Made by a program: the position numbers and the translations under genes. Below, piece by piece: positions 1-9,385 of a DNA stretch of 64,000 nucleotides. Location of the stretch: positions 1 through 64,000 of the forward strand of contig QKJR01000074.1 in NCBI GenBank assembly GCA_003249215.1, given 5' to 3'. A model generated the notes under the pieces. The model did no database searches, was not told the origin of the DNA, and saw only the letters and a program-made list of their open reading frames with translations. This DNA is from Rhodobacterales bacterium (lineage in GTDB: Bacteria; Pseudomonadota; Alphaproteobacteria; Rhodobacterales; Rhodobacteraceae). Each line of letters starts with the position of its first letter. Positions within the stretch are counted from its first letter, which is position 1.

Positions 1-80
1 CCGAGGGCGTGATTGCAGGGCTCGGGATCGAGGGCTACGAGGCGGCCACGCGGCGCATCCTGACGCTGATCGGCGCGTAA
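1..80 (+). CDS. C-terminal fragment of an unidentified protein
   Basis: The window opens inside a coding region that ends with a TAA at 78-80. The last residues read GLGIEGYEAATRRILTLIGA in the frame starting at base 3. About 25 residues are visible, which is too little to assign a family. The tail is a plausible amphipathic helix. The next gene lies on the opposite strand and ends 16 bases away, so the two genes converge. Confidence 0.5.
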   Translation, partial: EGVIAGLGIEGYEAATRRILTLIGA

Positions 81-96
81 GGTTCGGGACAGGGGC

Positions 97-639
97 TCAG
101 GCCGCCTGCGGTCCGTGGCGCGGGCCATCGGCCAATGCAGCGATGCGCGCGGCGCAGGCTTTTGCCTCCTCTTCGGTGTGGAAGCTCTCGATCCGGATCC
201 AGTCGTTCTCGCTGAGCACGATTTCCATCAGCGGCTGATCGGGGAAATCAGGGGCCGAAGGCTCGGTGTAGACGCGCGGCGGCGCAAGATCTTCCAGAGC
301 GATCTCGCGGAGGCGGGCCGCGCCGAACATCGGTTTTTGCCAGAGCTGGACGCGGCGCGTGCGTTGGTCGATGCGCAGCCGTTTGGCGGGCGCAATGCCA
401 CGCTGCATCAGCATCACGCCCAGAATCGCGGTCAGGGCGAGCCAGGCGAGCAACATCAAAGCCGCCCAGGCCGGTTCCAATTGTTCACCTGCCAGCCACG
501 CCATTGCCATGACCGAGGCAAGCGAAAGGGCTGCGCCCGGCAGCAGCAGGGCGAGCCGGATGAGGGCACTCTGAGGCCCGTCGGTGAAGACGAGCGACTC
601 GTACCCTTCGCGGGTTTTGGCGCGACGAAAACGAGTCAT
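97..639 (-). CDS. uncharacterised protein with two membrane segments
   Basis: A 180-residue protein of unrecognised family. The N-terminus is short and basic (MTRFRRAKTREG). Two hydrophobic segments follow at about residues 26-50 and 57-78, then a soluble region of about 100 residues begins with a basic stretch (AKRLRIDQRTRRVQLWQKP) and ends in charged helices. The arrangement resembles small inner-membrane proteins that carry a PH-like cytosolic domain, but that is only a resemblance. The start at 639 puts the first hydrophobic segment near the N-terminus; an in-frame ATG further upstream would add 70 residues running through the groEL terminator and into groEL itself, so it was rejected. 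Confidence 0.7.
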   Translation of the reverse strand: MTRFRRAKTREGYESLVFTDGPQSALIRLALLLPGAALSLASVMAMAWLAGEQLEPAWAALMLLAWLALTAILGVMLMQRGIAPAKRLRIDQRTRRVQLWQKPMFGAARLREIALEDLAPPRVYTEPSAPDFPDQPLMEIVLSENDWIRIESFHTEEEAKACAARIAALADGPRHGPQAA

Positions 640-708
640 GGGAACGGCTTTCTGGCTCAATGCGCGCGCATAGTGCCCGTGGAATGCGCCCAAAGCGTGG
701 CATCCCCC

Positions 709-740
709 AAAAAAGCAAAAGGGCGCCGCAAGCGGCGCCC
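709..740 (-). terminator. intrinsic terminator of groESL
   Basis: On the minus strand the stem GGGCGCCGC/GCGGCGCCC (721-740) is followed by a T-rich run (TTTTGCTTTTTTGG). It begins 28 bases after the groEL stop codon and is a classical Rho-independent terminator. Confidence 0.88.
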
Positions 741-767
741 TTCGCATTTCCCTGGCGGGACGGATGA

Positions 768-2444
<1,677 letters not shown>

Positions 2445-2462
2445 TCAGAGCGGCCCGATGGC

Positions 2463-2759
2463 TCACTCGATGATGCCCATGATGTCGCTTTCTTTCATGA
2501 TCAGCAGTTCTTCGCCGTTCAGAGTCACTTCCGTGCCCGACCATTTGCCGAACAGGACGCGGTCACCGGCTTTCACGCTCGGCGCGATCAGCTCGCCCGA
2601 ATCCTTGCGCGCGCCTTCGCCCACCGCGACGATCTCGCCCTCGGCCGGCTTTTCTTTCGCCGAATCCGGGATGATCAGGCCGCCCTTGGTTTTTTCTTCG
2701 CCTTGCACGCGCTTGACCAGCACGCGGTCATGAAGCGGTTTGAATGCCATCTGGGTCAC
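2463..2759 (-). CDS. groS: co-chaperonin GroES (10 kDa)
   Basis: GroES is the heptameric lid of the GroEL chamber. The 98-residue chain has the normal length. The conserved start [13 protein letters not shown], the mobile loop around residues 20-33 ([13 protein letters not shown]) that docks on GroEL, and the ending [14 protein letters not shown] are all present. It is the first gene of the groES-groEL operon. Its leader contains a perfect CIRCE operator and a sigma-70 type promoter, so control by the HrcA repressor is expected; hrcA itself is not in the window. Confidence 0.98.
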   Translation of the reverse strand: MTQMAFKPLHDRVLVKRVQGEEKTKGGLIIPDSAKEKPAEGEIVAVGEGARKDSGELIAPSVKAGDRVLFGKWSGTEVTLNGEELLIMKESDIMGIIE

Positions 2760-2785
2760 TCCCTAAGGTTCCAGGTTCAACTCTT

Positions 2786-2812
2786 TTAGCACTCATTCTT
2801 GCTGAGTGCTAA
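2786..2812. promoter_or_regulatory. CIRCE operator (HrcA binding site) of groESL
   Basis: A perfect match to the CIRCE consensus, TTAGCACTC-N9-GAGTGCTAA, with no mismatch in either arm. It sits just downstream of the groES -10 box and 27 bases upstream of the groES start codon, the usual position for HrcA repression. Confidence 0.97.
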
Positions 2813-2821
2813 CGAGGCGGG

Positions 2822-2850
2822 AGTTAGTCACGCCCCCCCCGGGCTGTCAA
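2822..2850 (-). promoter_or_regulatory. sigma-70 type promoter of groESL
   Basis: Minus strand: -35 box TTGACA (2845-2850), a 17-base spacer, and -10 box CTAACT (2822-2827). Transcription would start next to the CIRCE operator, so HrcA would block initiation. Confidence 0.8.
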
Positions 2851-2948
2851 CACCCGCGACGGGGAAAATTTCCGCCGCATTGCGGCGATTGCGGGGGCGG
2901 CGGCGCCGGGGCCTTGGCCGCCCGGCCACCTTCTGGCATCGTGCGGCC

Positions 2949-3968
2949 ATGCTCTCTTCTATCGTGCCCCGCCGCCCCCGCCTCCTGCCCGCCGTCGTCG
3001 CGCTCGTGCTCCTTGCCCTGCCGGGCGCGGGGCGGGCCGCCTGCACCGGCACCAATCTCTTCGATGCGCTGCCCGCCGCCGAACAGGCCGGCTTGCGCAC
3101 CGCGGCCGAGGCCGTGCCCCATGCGCAGGGCCTCGTCTTTCGTGCCACCCGCGCGGGGCAGGAGGTGATTCTCGTGGGCACGGATCACCTGCCCGATCCG
3201 CGCCATGCCGAGACGCTCGCGCTGATCGAGCCGCTGATGGCGGGCGTCGGGCGTCTCCTCGTCGAGGTCGGCCCCGAAGAGGAGGCCGCGCTCAAGGCGG
3301 CCGCCGCGCGCGATCCCACGCTTTTGTTCTCAGAGGGTCCGACCCTGCCCGAGATCCTGCCGGCCGCGGATTGGGAGGCGCTCTCGCGTCTGGCGGCCGA
3401 GCGCGGGATGCCGGCCTTTCTGATCGCCAAGATGCGGCCGATCTATCTGGCGATGATGCTCGCCGTGCCGCCCTGCGCGATGAAGGATCTGGCCTCCGGC
3501 CAGGGCGGGCTCGACAAGGAACTGATCGCCCGGGCCGAGGCGCGCGGGCTGCCGATTGCGGCGCTCGAACCCTATGACACGATCTATCGCCTGTTCGACG
3601 CCGTGCCCGAGGAGGATGCCCCCGCGATGCTGCGCGCGGCGATGGTCTCGGCCGCCGATGCCGCCGATTCGATGGTCACCCTCGCCGATCTCTATTTCCG
3701 GGGCGAGCCGCGGCTCGTCTGGGAATTTACCCGCGCCCAGGCGCTCGACGCGGGCCTCGACCCGGCCGAAGTCGAACGTCAGATGCAGCTGTCCGAGGAT
3801 CTCCTGATGATCGGGCGCAACCGCGACTGGATCCCGGTGATCGAGGCCGCGGCCGAGGCGGAGGGCGGGCCGATCATGATCGCGGCGGGCGCTCTGCACC
3901 TGTCGGGCAAGGCGGGCGTCCTCACGCTGCTCGAGGCGAAGGGTTGGCACATCGAACGTCTCGACTGA
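2949..3968 (+). CDS. TraB/GumN family protein, exported
   Basis: A 339-residue protein of the TraB/GumN family, thought to be a metalloprotease-like fold; the substrate in bacteria is unknown. Residues 1-31 form a signal peptide: basic MLSSIVPRRPRLLP, a hydrophobic core, then GRA-A. The family motif GTDH is at 77-80, a glutamate pair follows in LLVEVGPEEE, and the C-terminal GALHLSGKAGVLTLLEAKGW is typical. The ATG at 2949 was chosen because it begins the signal peptide; a longer reading from a TTG inside the CIRCE region adds only low-quality sequence. It is divergent from groESL and probably shares its upstream region. Confidence 0.85.
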   Translation: MLSSIVPRRPRLLPAVVALVLLALPGAGRAACTGTNLFDALPAAEQAGLRTAAEAVPHAQGLVFRATRAGQEVILVGTDHLPDPRHAETLALIEPLMAGVGRLLVEVGPEEEAALKAAAARDPTLLFSEGPTLPEILPAADWEALSRLAAERGMPAFLIAKMRPIYLAMMLAVPPCAMKDLASGQGGLDKELIARAEARGLPIAALEPYDTIYRLFDAVPEEDAPAMLRAAMVSAADAADSMVTLADLYFRGEPRLVWEFTRAQALDAGLDPAEVERQMQLSEDLLMIGRNRDWIPVIEAAAEAEGGPIMIAAGALHLSGKAGVLTLLEAKGWHIERLD

Positions 3969-3985
3969 GTGTTAGCGCCAAACGG

Positions 3986-4013
3986 ATGACAAGCCGCTCG
4001 GGCCTGCTATAAA
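3986..4013 (+). promoter_or_regulatory. probable promoter of ppaC
   Basis: ATGACA (3986-3991), a 16-base spacer and TATAAA (4008-4013), 31 bases upstream of the ppaC start codon. The -10 box is strong; the -35 box is a moderate match. Confidence 0.55.
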
Positions 4014-4044
4014 GCGCCGGAACGATCAATTCCCGAGGGATTCC

Positions 4045-4965
4045 ATGACCACCAAGGTTTTCGGCCACAAGGCCCCCGACACCGACTCGACCGGCTCGCC
4101 CATCATCTGGGCCTGGTATCTGAACGACGTTCTGGGCGTCCCCGCGGCCCCCGCGCTGCTCGGCGAGCCGAACACCGAGGCCGCTTTCGTGCTCAAGCAC
4201 TGGGATCTGCCGAAACCCGAGATCATCGCAGGCGTAGCCGAGGGCGAGAAAGTCGTCATCGTCGACACCAACAACCCGGCGGAACTGCCCGAGGGGATCA
4301 ACAAGGCCGATATCACCGCGATCATCGACCACCACAAGCTGGTCGGCGGTCTGGAAACCAAGGGCCCGATCGACATCACCGTGCGCCCGCTCGCCTGCAC
4401 CGCGACGATCATGTATGACCTGATCGGCGCCGACATGGCCAAGGCGCCGCGTGGGATCAAGGGCGCGATGCTGTCGTGCATCCTCTCGGATACGCTCGAA
4501 TTCCGCTCGCCCACCACCACGCCGCATGACAAGGCCGTCTGCGAGGCGCTGGCCAAGGATCTGGGCGTGAATATCAACGAGCTCGCCACCGCGATGTTCG
4601 AGGCGAAATCGGACGTGTCCGAATTCTCCGACGCGGCGCTCTTGCGGATGGATTCGAAAGAATACAACGTCGACGGCACCGAGCTGCGCGTGTCGGTCCT
4701 CGAGACCACCGCGCCGAAGATCCTGCTCGACCGCAAGGCGAGCCTGATGGCCTCGATGGTCGATGTGGCGAAAGAGGACGGCGCCGATCAGGTGCTGCTC
4801 TTCGTCATCGACATCCTCAAGGAAGAGGCGACGCTTCTGGTGCCGAACGATCTGGTGAAGAAGATCGCCGAGGCGAGCTTTGGTTGCACCGTCACTGGCG
4901 ACACGGTCGTGCTGCCGGGCATCATGAGCCGCAAGAAACAGATCATCCCGGCGCTCAAGGTCTGA
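4045..4965 (+). CDS. ppaC: manganese-dependent inorganic pyrophosphatase (family II)
   Basis: Hydrolyses pyrophosphate to two phosphates in the cytosol, pulling nucleotide and nucleic-acid synthesis forward. The 306-residue chain is a DHH-superfamily enzyme. The metal ligands are visible in GHKAPDTDS (residues 7-15), in VDTNN near residue 73 and in the DHH motif IIDHHK near residue 97. The C-terminal substrate-binding SRKKQ is present close to the end (SRKKQIIPALKV). It has its own promoter and stands alone between the TraB gene and a palindromic repeat element. Confidence 0.96.
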   Translation: MTTKVFGHKAPDTDSTGSPIIWAWYLNDVLGVPAAPALLGEPNTEAAFVLKHWDLPKPEIIAGVAEGEKVVIVDTNNPAELPEGINKADITAIIDHHKLVGGLETKGPIDITVRPLACTATIMYDLIGADMAKAPRGIKGAMLSCILSDTLEFRSPTTTPHDKAVCEALAKDLGVNINELATAMFEAKSDVSEFSDAALLRMDSKEYNVDGTELRVSVLETTAPKILLDRKASLMASMVDVAKEDGADQVLLFVIDILKEEATLLVPNDLVKKIAEASFGCTVTGDTVVLPGIMSRKKQIIPALKV

Positions 4966-5034
4966 GACCCAAGCGCAGCGATTTGGCGGGGGCGGGGCAT
5001 TTGCTCCGCCCTCTCGCATTTTGCGGGCGGGGCA

Positions 5035-5175
5035 GGGGGCTCTGCCCCCTCGGGCTTGCGCCCTCACCCCCGGGATATTTTTGCACAGTTGATGATCACG
5101 AAGGGCTTATCATCAACTGTGCAAAAATATCCCGGGGTGAATTCGCGCAGCAGCGCGAAGAGGGGCAGCGCCCCT
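5035..5175. repeat. nested palindromic intergenic element, copy 1
   Basis: The core is a perfect 29-bp inverted repeat, 5068-5096 and 5109-5137, with a 12-base loop. It begins CCCCGGGATATTT and contains the inner stem CACAGTTGATGAT. G-rich hairpins flank it on both sides (GGGGGC...GCCCCC at 5035-5049, AGGGGC...GCCCCT at 5161-5175). It fills most of the gap between ppaC and the HAD gene, both on the plus strand. Four further copies lie downstream. A role as transcription terminator or REP-like element is inferred. Confidence 0.9.
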
Positions 5176-5183
5176 GCCTGCCT

Positions 5184-5211
5184 TTGCTTTCCGTCACAGC
5201 CGTGCCATATA
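5184..5211 (+). promoter_or_regulatory. possible promoter of the HAD phosphatase gene
   Basis: TTGCTT (5184-5189), 16 bases, CATATA (5206-5211), just after the palindromic element and 69 bases before the start codon. The boxes are partial matches. Confidence 0.4.
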
Positions 5212-5279
5212 GCTTGCCTAGAAGCGCAGCCACAGGGCGGCTTTTCGAAAGCCGCGCAAGATCAGAGACTTGAGGCCCC

Positions 5280-6158
5280 ATGACCCGTATCGTCCAATCG
5301 CTCTCCGAGATTTCGGGGTCTTACGACGCGCTCTTTTGCGATCTCTGGGGCTGTCTGCACAATGGCGTGGCGCCCTTCCCGGCGGCGGTGGCCGCGCTGC
5401 AGGGCTTTCGCGCCAGCGGCGGGCGGGTGGTCCTTCTGACCAATGCGCCGCGCCCGGCGCGTTACGTGGCCCAGAGCCTCGCGCGGATGGGCGTGCCCGA
5501 GGATGCCTGGGACGTGATCGTCAGCTCGGGCGACGCCGCGCAGGATGCGATGTTTGCAGGTGCCGTCGGCAACCGCGTCTGGCACCTCGGCCCCGAAAAG
5601 GACGACGGCTTCTTCACCGAGATCCCCGCCGAATGGCAGGGGCAGGCCGATGTGATGCGCGTGGGCTTCGACGAGGCCGAGGGTATCGTCTGCACCGGCC
5701 CCTTCGACGAGATGAACGAGGTCCCCGAGGATTACCGCGCGCGTTTCCTGCTGGCCAAGACCCGCGGCCTGCCGATGCTCTGCGCCAACCCCGATATCGT
5801 CGTCGACATGGGCGAGACGCGGATCTATTGCGCCGGCGCGCTTGCGGCGCTCTATGAGGAGATGGGCGGCACGGCGCTCTATTTCGGCAAGCCGCATCCG
5901 CCGATCTACGACATGGCGCGGCGCCGGCTTGCGGCGCTCGGGCTCACCGACGAGGCGCGCATCCTCGCCATCGGCGACGGGATCAACACCGATGTGGCGG
6001 GCGGCGCGGGCGAGGGGATCGACGTGCTCTTCGTCACCGGCGGGCTCGCGGCGGATCAGTTCGGCCCCGACCACCTGAGCCCCGATCCCGAATTGCTCGC
6101 GACCTGGCTTGCCGCGCGCCAGCAGGACCCGGCCTTCACCATCGGCACGCTGCGCTGA
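5280..6158 (+). CDS. HAD superfamily class IIA phosphatase (TIGR01459-like)
   Basis: A 292-residue hydrolase of the haloacid dehalogenase superfamily, related to NagD-like sugar or nucleotide phosphatases; the substrate is unknown. HAD motif I is DLWGC at residues 21-25, motif II is LLTNAPRPA near residue 58, the lysine motif is in YFGKPHPPIYD near 202, and motif IV is ILAIGDGINTDV near 230. The class IIA cap lies between motifs II and III. It follows palindromic element 1 and precedes a separately promoted maoC-type gene. Confidence 0.88.
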   Translation: MTRIVQSLSEISGSYDALFCDLWGCLHNGVAPFPAAVAALQGFRASGGRVVLLTNAPRPARYVAQSLARMGVPEDAWDVIVSSGDAAQDAMFAGAVGNRVWHLGPEKDDGFFTEIPAEWQGQADVMRVGFDEAEGIVCTGPFDEMNEVPEDYRARFLLAKTRGLPMLCANPDIVVDMGETRIYCAGALAALYEEMGGTALYFGKPHPPIYDMARRRLAALGLTDEARILAIGDGINTDVAGGAGEGIDVLFVTGGLAADQFGPDHLSPDPELLATWLAARQQDPAFTIGTLR

Positions 6159-6221
6159 GGGCGTCCGCCTAATAATCTTACGTTTTGCGGAAATTTTGCG
6201 CATGAAAAGATCGGCCTTGCC

Positions 6222-6250
6222 TTGCCTTCGCCGATCAGCTCTGCTATGCC
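6222..6250 (+). promoter_or_regulatory. probable promoter of the MaoC gene
   Basis: TTGCCT (6222-6227), an exact 17-base spacer, and TATGCC (6245-6250), 33 bases upstream of the start codon. The leader also holds an AGGAG ribosome binding site. Confidence 0.5.
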
Positions 6251-6282
6251 GCAGCGCAGAAATCGGCACAGGAGCATTGACC

Positions 6283-6720
6283 ATGTCCGACACCACCCAA
6301 CGCGGCACGATCTATCTCGAAGATATGGAAATCGGCATGAGCCGGAGCCTCTCGAAGGAGATCACCAATCACGACATCGAGCTGTTCGCCGAGGTCTCGA
6401 CCGATCACAACCCGGTCCACCTTGACGAGGATTATGCCAAGGGCACGATGTTCAAGGGCCGCATCGCGCATGGGATGCTGTCGGCGGGGCTGATCTCGGC
6501 GCTTCTGGGCGAGTATCTGCCGGGCCACGGCACGATCTACATGGGTCAGACGCTGAAATTCCTCGCGCCGGTCCGTCCGGGTGAGGTGGTCACCGCCACC
6601 GTCACCGTGACCGCGATCGACACCGCCCGCCGTCGTGTCACCCTTGAAACCCTCTGCGTCGTGGGCGATACCACCGTCATCAAGGGCGAGGCCACGGTTC
6701 TCGCGCCTTCGCGGAACTGA
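6283..6720 (+). CDS. MaoC family (R)-specific enoyl-CoA hydratase-like protein
   Basis: A 145-residue single hot-dog domain protein of the MaoC/PhaJ family, which hydrates enoyl-CoA thioesters to (R)-3-hydroxyacyl-CoA. The hydratase-2 signature is clear: FAEVSTDHNPVHLDEDYA carries catalytic Asp41 and His46, followed by the glycine-rich GRIAHGMLSAGLIS helix. The start was set by AGGAG eight bases upstream and by the usual N-terminus of the family. The next gene, ribF, begins 33 bases later on the same strand. In polyester-forming Rhodobacteraceae such enzymes can feed PHA synthesis; nothing here confirms that. Confidence 0.88.
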   Translation: MSDTTQRGTIYLEDMEIGMSRSLSKEITNHDIELFAEVSTDHNPVHLDEDYAKGTMFKGRIAHGMLSAGLISALLGEYLPGHGTIYMGQTLKFLAPVRPGEVVTATVTVTAIDTARRRVTLETLCVVGDTTVIKGEATVLAPSRN

Positions 6721-6753
6721 GACGTCCGGCGGCCTCGTCGGAAGGCGGGGAAG

Positions 6754-7686
6754 ATGCAGCGATACACCCATTGGCAGGGCCTGCCGCAATCGGCCCGTGG
6801 CGCTTCGGTCGCCATGGGCAATTTCGACGGGGTGCACCGCGGCCATCAATCGGTGATTGCGCTCGCGCGCGGCTGGAACCATGGCGCGGCGCCGCTCGGC
6901 ATCGTGACCTTCGAACCGCATCCGCGCGAATTCTTCGCCCCGCAGGCCGCGCCCTTCCGGCTGATGAACCCCGAGGCGCGCGCCAACCGGCTCGAGAAGC
7001 TCGGCGTGTCGCGGCTTTATGAACTGCCCTTCGGGGCGGAGCTTGCCGGGATGGAGGCCGAGGCCTTCGCCGCCGAGGTTCTGGCCGAGGGGCTCGGGGT
7101 CGCGCAGGTCACGGTTGGGCAGGATTTCCGCTTCGGCAAGGGCCGGGCGGGAGGCGTCGACGAGCTGGCCGCCCTTGGCGCGCGCTACGGCTTCGAGGTG
7201 ACCGTCGCACCGCTCCTCCATGTCGAGGGGCTCGAGATTTCCTCGACCGAGATTCGCCGCGCGCTGGCCGAGGGGCGGCCGCGCGACGCGGCCGAGATGC
7301 TCGGCCATTTGCACCGCATCGAGGGGCCGGTGATCCATGGCGAGAAGCGCGGCCGCGAGCTTGGCTATCCGACCGCGAACATGTCGGTGGCGGGGCTGCA
7401 TCTGCCGCGGCTGGGGGTCTATGCGGTCAAGGTCGATGTGCTGAGCGGCCCGCAGGCCGGCAGCTATATGGGCGCGGCGAGCCTCGGCGTGCGCCCGATG
7501 TTCGGCGAGAACGCCCCCAACCTCGAAACCTATATCTTCGACTTCAAGGGCGATCTCTATGGTCAGCACCTCTCGATTGCGCTTGTCGATTACCTGCGCC
7601 CCGAGCTGAAATTCGACGGCCTGCCCGCGCTGATGGATCAGATGGCGGCCGATTGCGCGCGGGCGCGCGAAATCCTCGCCGCCTGA
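6754..7686 (+). CDS. ribF: bifunctional riboflavin kinase / FAD synthetase
   Basis: Phosphorylates riboflavin to FMN and adenylates FMN to FAD. The 310-residue chain has both halves. The N-terminal adenylyltransferase carries GNFDGVHRGH (22-31, with the HxGH motif) and EISSTEIRRAL near residue 165. The C-terminal riboflavin kinase begins at about 185 and carries the flavin/ATP-binding GYPTANM near 207. An AAGG-rich stretch precedes the start. It lies between the MaoC and YcgN genes on the plus strand, possibly co-transcribed with them. Confidence 0.96.
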   Translation: MQRYTHWQGLPQSARGASVAMGNFDGVHRGHQSVIALARGWNHGAAPLGIVTFEPHPREFFAPQAAPFRLMNPEARANRLEKLGVSRLYELPFGAELAGMEAEAFAAEVLAEGLGVAQVTVGQDFRFGKGRAGGVDELAALGARYGFEVTVAPLLHVEGLEISSTEIRRALAEGRPRDAAEMLGHLHRIEGPVIHGEKRGRELGYPTANMSVAGLHLPRLGVYAVKVDVLSGPQAGSYMGAASLGVRPMFGENAPNLETYIFDFKGDLYGQHLSIALVDYLRPELKFDGLPALMDQMAADCARAREILAA

Positions 7687-7730
7687 GCCTGCCCCCTTTC
7701 CAAATTCCCCGCATCCGCTAGGCTTGGTCA

Positions 7731-8180
7731 ATGAGCACCCTTCGCCCCGAATTCTGGACCCTGCCACTGGCGAAACTGACGCCCGCGGAATGGGAGGCGC
7801 TCTGCGACGGCTGTGGCAAATGCTGTCTCAACAAGCTCGAATACGAGGACACGGGCGAGCTCGAATTCACCCGCGTCGCCTGCCGGTTGCTCGATGGCGA
7901 GACCTGCCGCTGCATGTCCTATGAGAACCGGCGCGATTTCGTGCCCGAATGCGTGCGCCTGACGCCGAAGTCGATCAAGGAGATCGCCTATTGGATGCCG
8001 CGGAGCTGCGCCTATCGGCTGCGCCACGAGGGCAAGCCGCTCGAGCCGTGGCATTATCTGATCTCGGGTTCACATGAGACGATCCACGAGGCGGGGCAAT
8101 CGGTGCGCGGCTGGACTGTGTCCGAGGCGAGTGTGCCCGAGGAAGACTGGGAAAATTACGTGATCGAGGATCTGGGATGA
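7731..8180 (+). CDS. YcgN family cysteine-cluster protein (UPF0260)
   Basis: A 149-residue protein of the YcgN/UPF0260 family, function unknown. Its cysteine cluster CDGCGKCC (Cys25, 28, 31, 32) continues with further cysteines in VACRLLDGETCRC and PEC, a pattern that suggests a metal or iron-sulfur site. The conserved WMPRSCAYR and GKPLEPWH segments are present. Its stop overlaps the start of the threonine aldolase gene by four bases (ATGA at 8177-8180), so the two are translationally coupled. Confidence 0.88.
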   Translation: MSTLRPEFWTLPLAKLTPAEWEALCDGCGKCCLNKLEYEDTGELEFTRVACRLLDGETCRCMSYENRRDFVPECVRLTPKSIKEIAYWMPRSCAYRLRHEGKPLEPWHYLISGSHETIHEAGQSVRGWTVSEASVPEEDWENYVIEDLG

Positions 8181-9229
8181 ATTTCGCCTCCGACAATACC
8201 GCAGGGGTCGCGCCGCAGGTGCTCGAGGCGCTCAGCGCCGCCAATGCGGGCCATGCGCCCTCTTATGGCGTGGATCCGCTGACGCTCGCCGTGCGCGACC
8301 GGATCCGCGAGCTTTTCGAGGCGCCCTCGGCGGCGGTCTATCTCGTGGGCACCGGCACGGCCGCGAATGCGCTCGCCTGCGGGCTCCTGACCGAGCCCTG
8401 GGGCGCGGTCTTTTGTCATCGCAACGCCCATATCGAAGAGGATGAATGCGGCGCGCCCGAGTTCTACACGGGCGGCGCCAAGCTCGTTCTGGTCGATGGC
8501 GCGCATGGCCGGATCGACCCCGCGGGGCTCGAGCGGGCGATCACCCATACCGGGCGCGCGGGCGTGCACAACGTGCAGCGCGGGATGCTCTCGGTGACCA
8601 ATGCGACCGAGGCGGGCACAGTATATCAACCCGAGGCGGTGCGCGAGCTGGCGGGGCTCGCCCATCGCTGGGGGCTGCCGGTCCATATGGACGGCGCGCG
8701 TTTCGCCAATGCGCTGGCGACCCTGGGCTGCACCCCGGCCGAGGCGACCTGGAAGGCGGGGGTCGATGTGCTCAGCCTCGGCGGCACCAAGGGCGGTTGC
8801 ATGGGGGTCGAGGCAGTGGTGATCTTCGATCCCGACCGCGGCTGGGAGTTCGAGCTGATGCGCAAGCGCGGCGGCCATCTCTTCTCGAAGCAGCGCTTCC
8901 TTGCGGCGCAGATGCTCGTCTGGCTCGCGGGCGATCTCTGGCTCGATCTCGCGCGCCATGCCAATGCGATGGCGGCGCGTCTGTCCGAGGGGATCGCTGC
9001 GGCGCCCGGCGCCCATCTCGTGCATCCGACCGAGGCCAATGCCGTCTTCGCCGCCTTCCCGCGCGAGGCCCATCGCCGCGCGCAGGAGGCCGGCGCGCAT
9101 TACTATCTCTGGCCCTTCGATCAGTCGCTCAAAGGCCCGGGCGAGGAGCCGCTCGCGGCGCGTCTCGTCTGTAGCTGGGCCACGACCGAGGCCGAGATCG
9201 ACGCCTTCCTCGGGCATCTGCAGGCGTGA
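8177..9229 (+). CDS. low-specificity L-threonine aldolase, PLP-dependent
   Basis: Cleaves threonine or allo-threonine to glycine and acetaldehyde using pyridoxal phosphate. The 350-residue chain has the fold-type I pattern: FASDNTAGVAPQV at the N-terminus, GTGTAANALA for phosphate binding near residue 58, HMDGARFANAL near 172 for the PLP aspartate, and SLGGTKGGCMG near 197 with the Schiff-base lysine. It overlaps the upstream YcgN gene by four bases. Palindromic element 2 begins six bases after its stop and separates it from a convergent hydrolase gene. Confidence 0.9.
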   Translation: MNFASDNTAGVAPQVLEALSAANAGHAPSYGVDPLTLAVRDRIRELFEAPSAAVYLVGTGTAANALACGLLTEPWGAVFCHRNAHIEEDECGAPEFYTGGAKLVLVDGAHGRIDPAGLERAITHTGRAGVHNVQRGMLSVTNATEAGTVYQPEAVRELAGLAHRWGLPVHMDGARFANALATLGCTPAEATWKAGVDVLSLGGTKGGCMGVEAVVIFDPDRGWEFELMRKRGGHLFSKQRFLAAQMLVWLAGDLWLDLARHANAMAARLSEGIAAAPGAHLVHPTEANAVFAAFPREAHRRAQEAGAHYYLWPFDQSLKGPGEEPLAARLVCSWATTEAEIDAFLGHLQA

Positions 9230-9234
9230 GCAAA

Positions 9235-9352
9235 GGGGCTCTGCCCCTCTGGGCCTGCGGCCCATTCACCCCGGGATATTGGGGTCAGGTTGAAAGCCAC
9301 AGCCTGCGCTTCAACCTGATCGAAATATCCCGGGGGGGCGGGGCACTGCCCC
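9235..9352. repeat. nested palindromic intergenic element, copy 2
   Basis: Outer stem CCCCGGGATATT (9269-9280) pairs with AATATCCCGGGG (9324-9335). The inner stem is TCAGGTTGAA (9285-9294) with TTCAACCTGA (9310-9319), a different inner stem from copy 1. Its left 46 bases (9235-9280) are identical to 12816-12861 in copy 3. A G-rich hairpin ends it at 9340-9352. It lies between convergent genes. Confidence 0.9.
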
Positions 9353-9385
9353 GACGGGCTGGCCCCCGGTCCGCGATCCCAGCTT

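Noticed and set aside
4884-5283. Short open frames running through palindromic element 1
   Set aside because: They consist of translated repeat arms and recur with the same peptide pattern at the other copies, so they reflect the DNA repeat, not genes.
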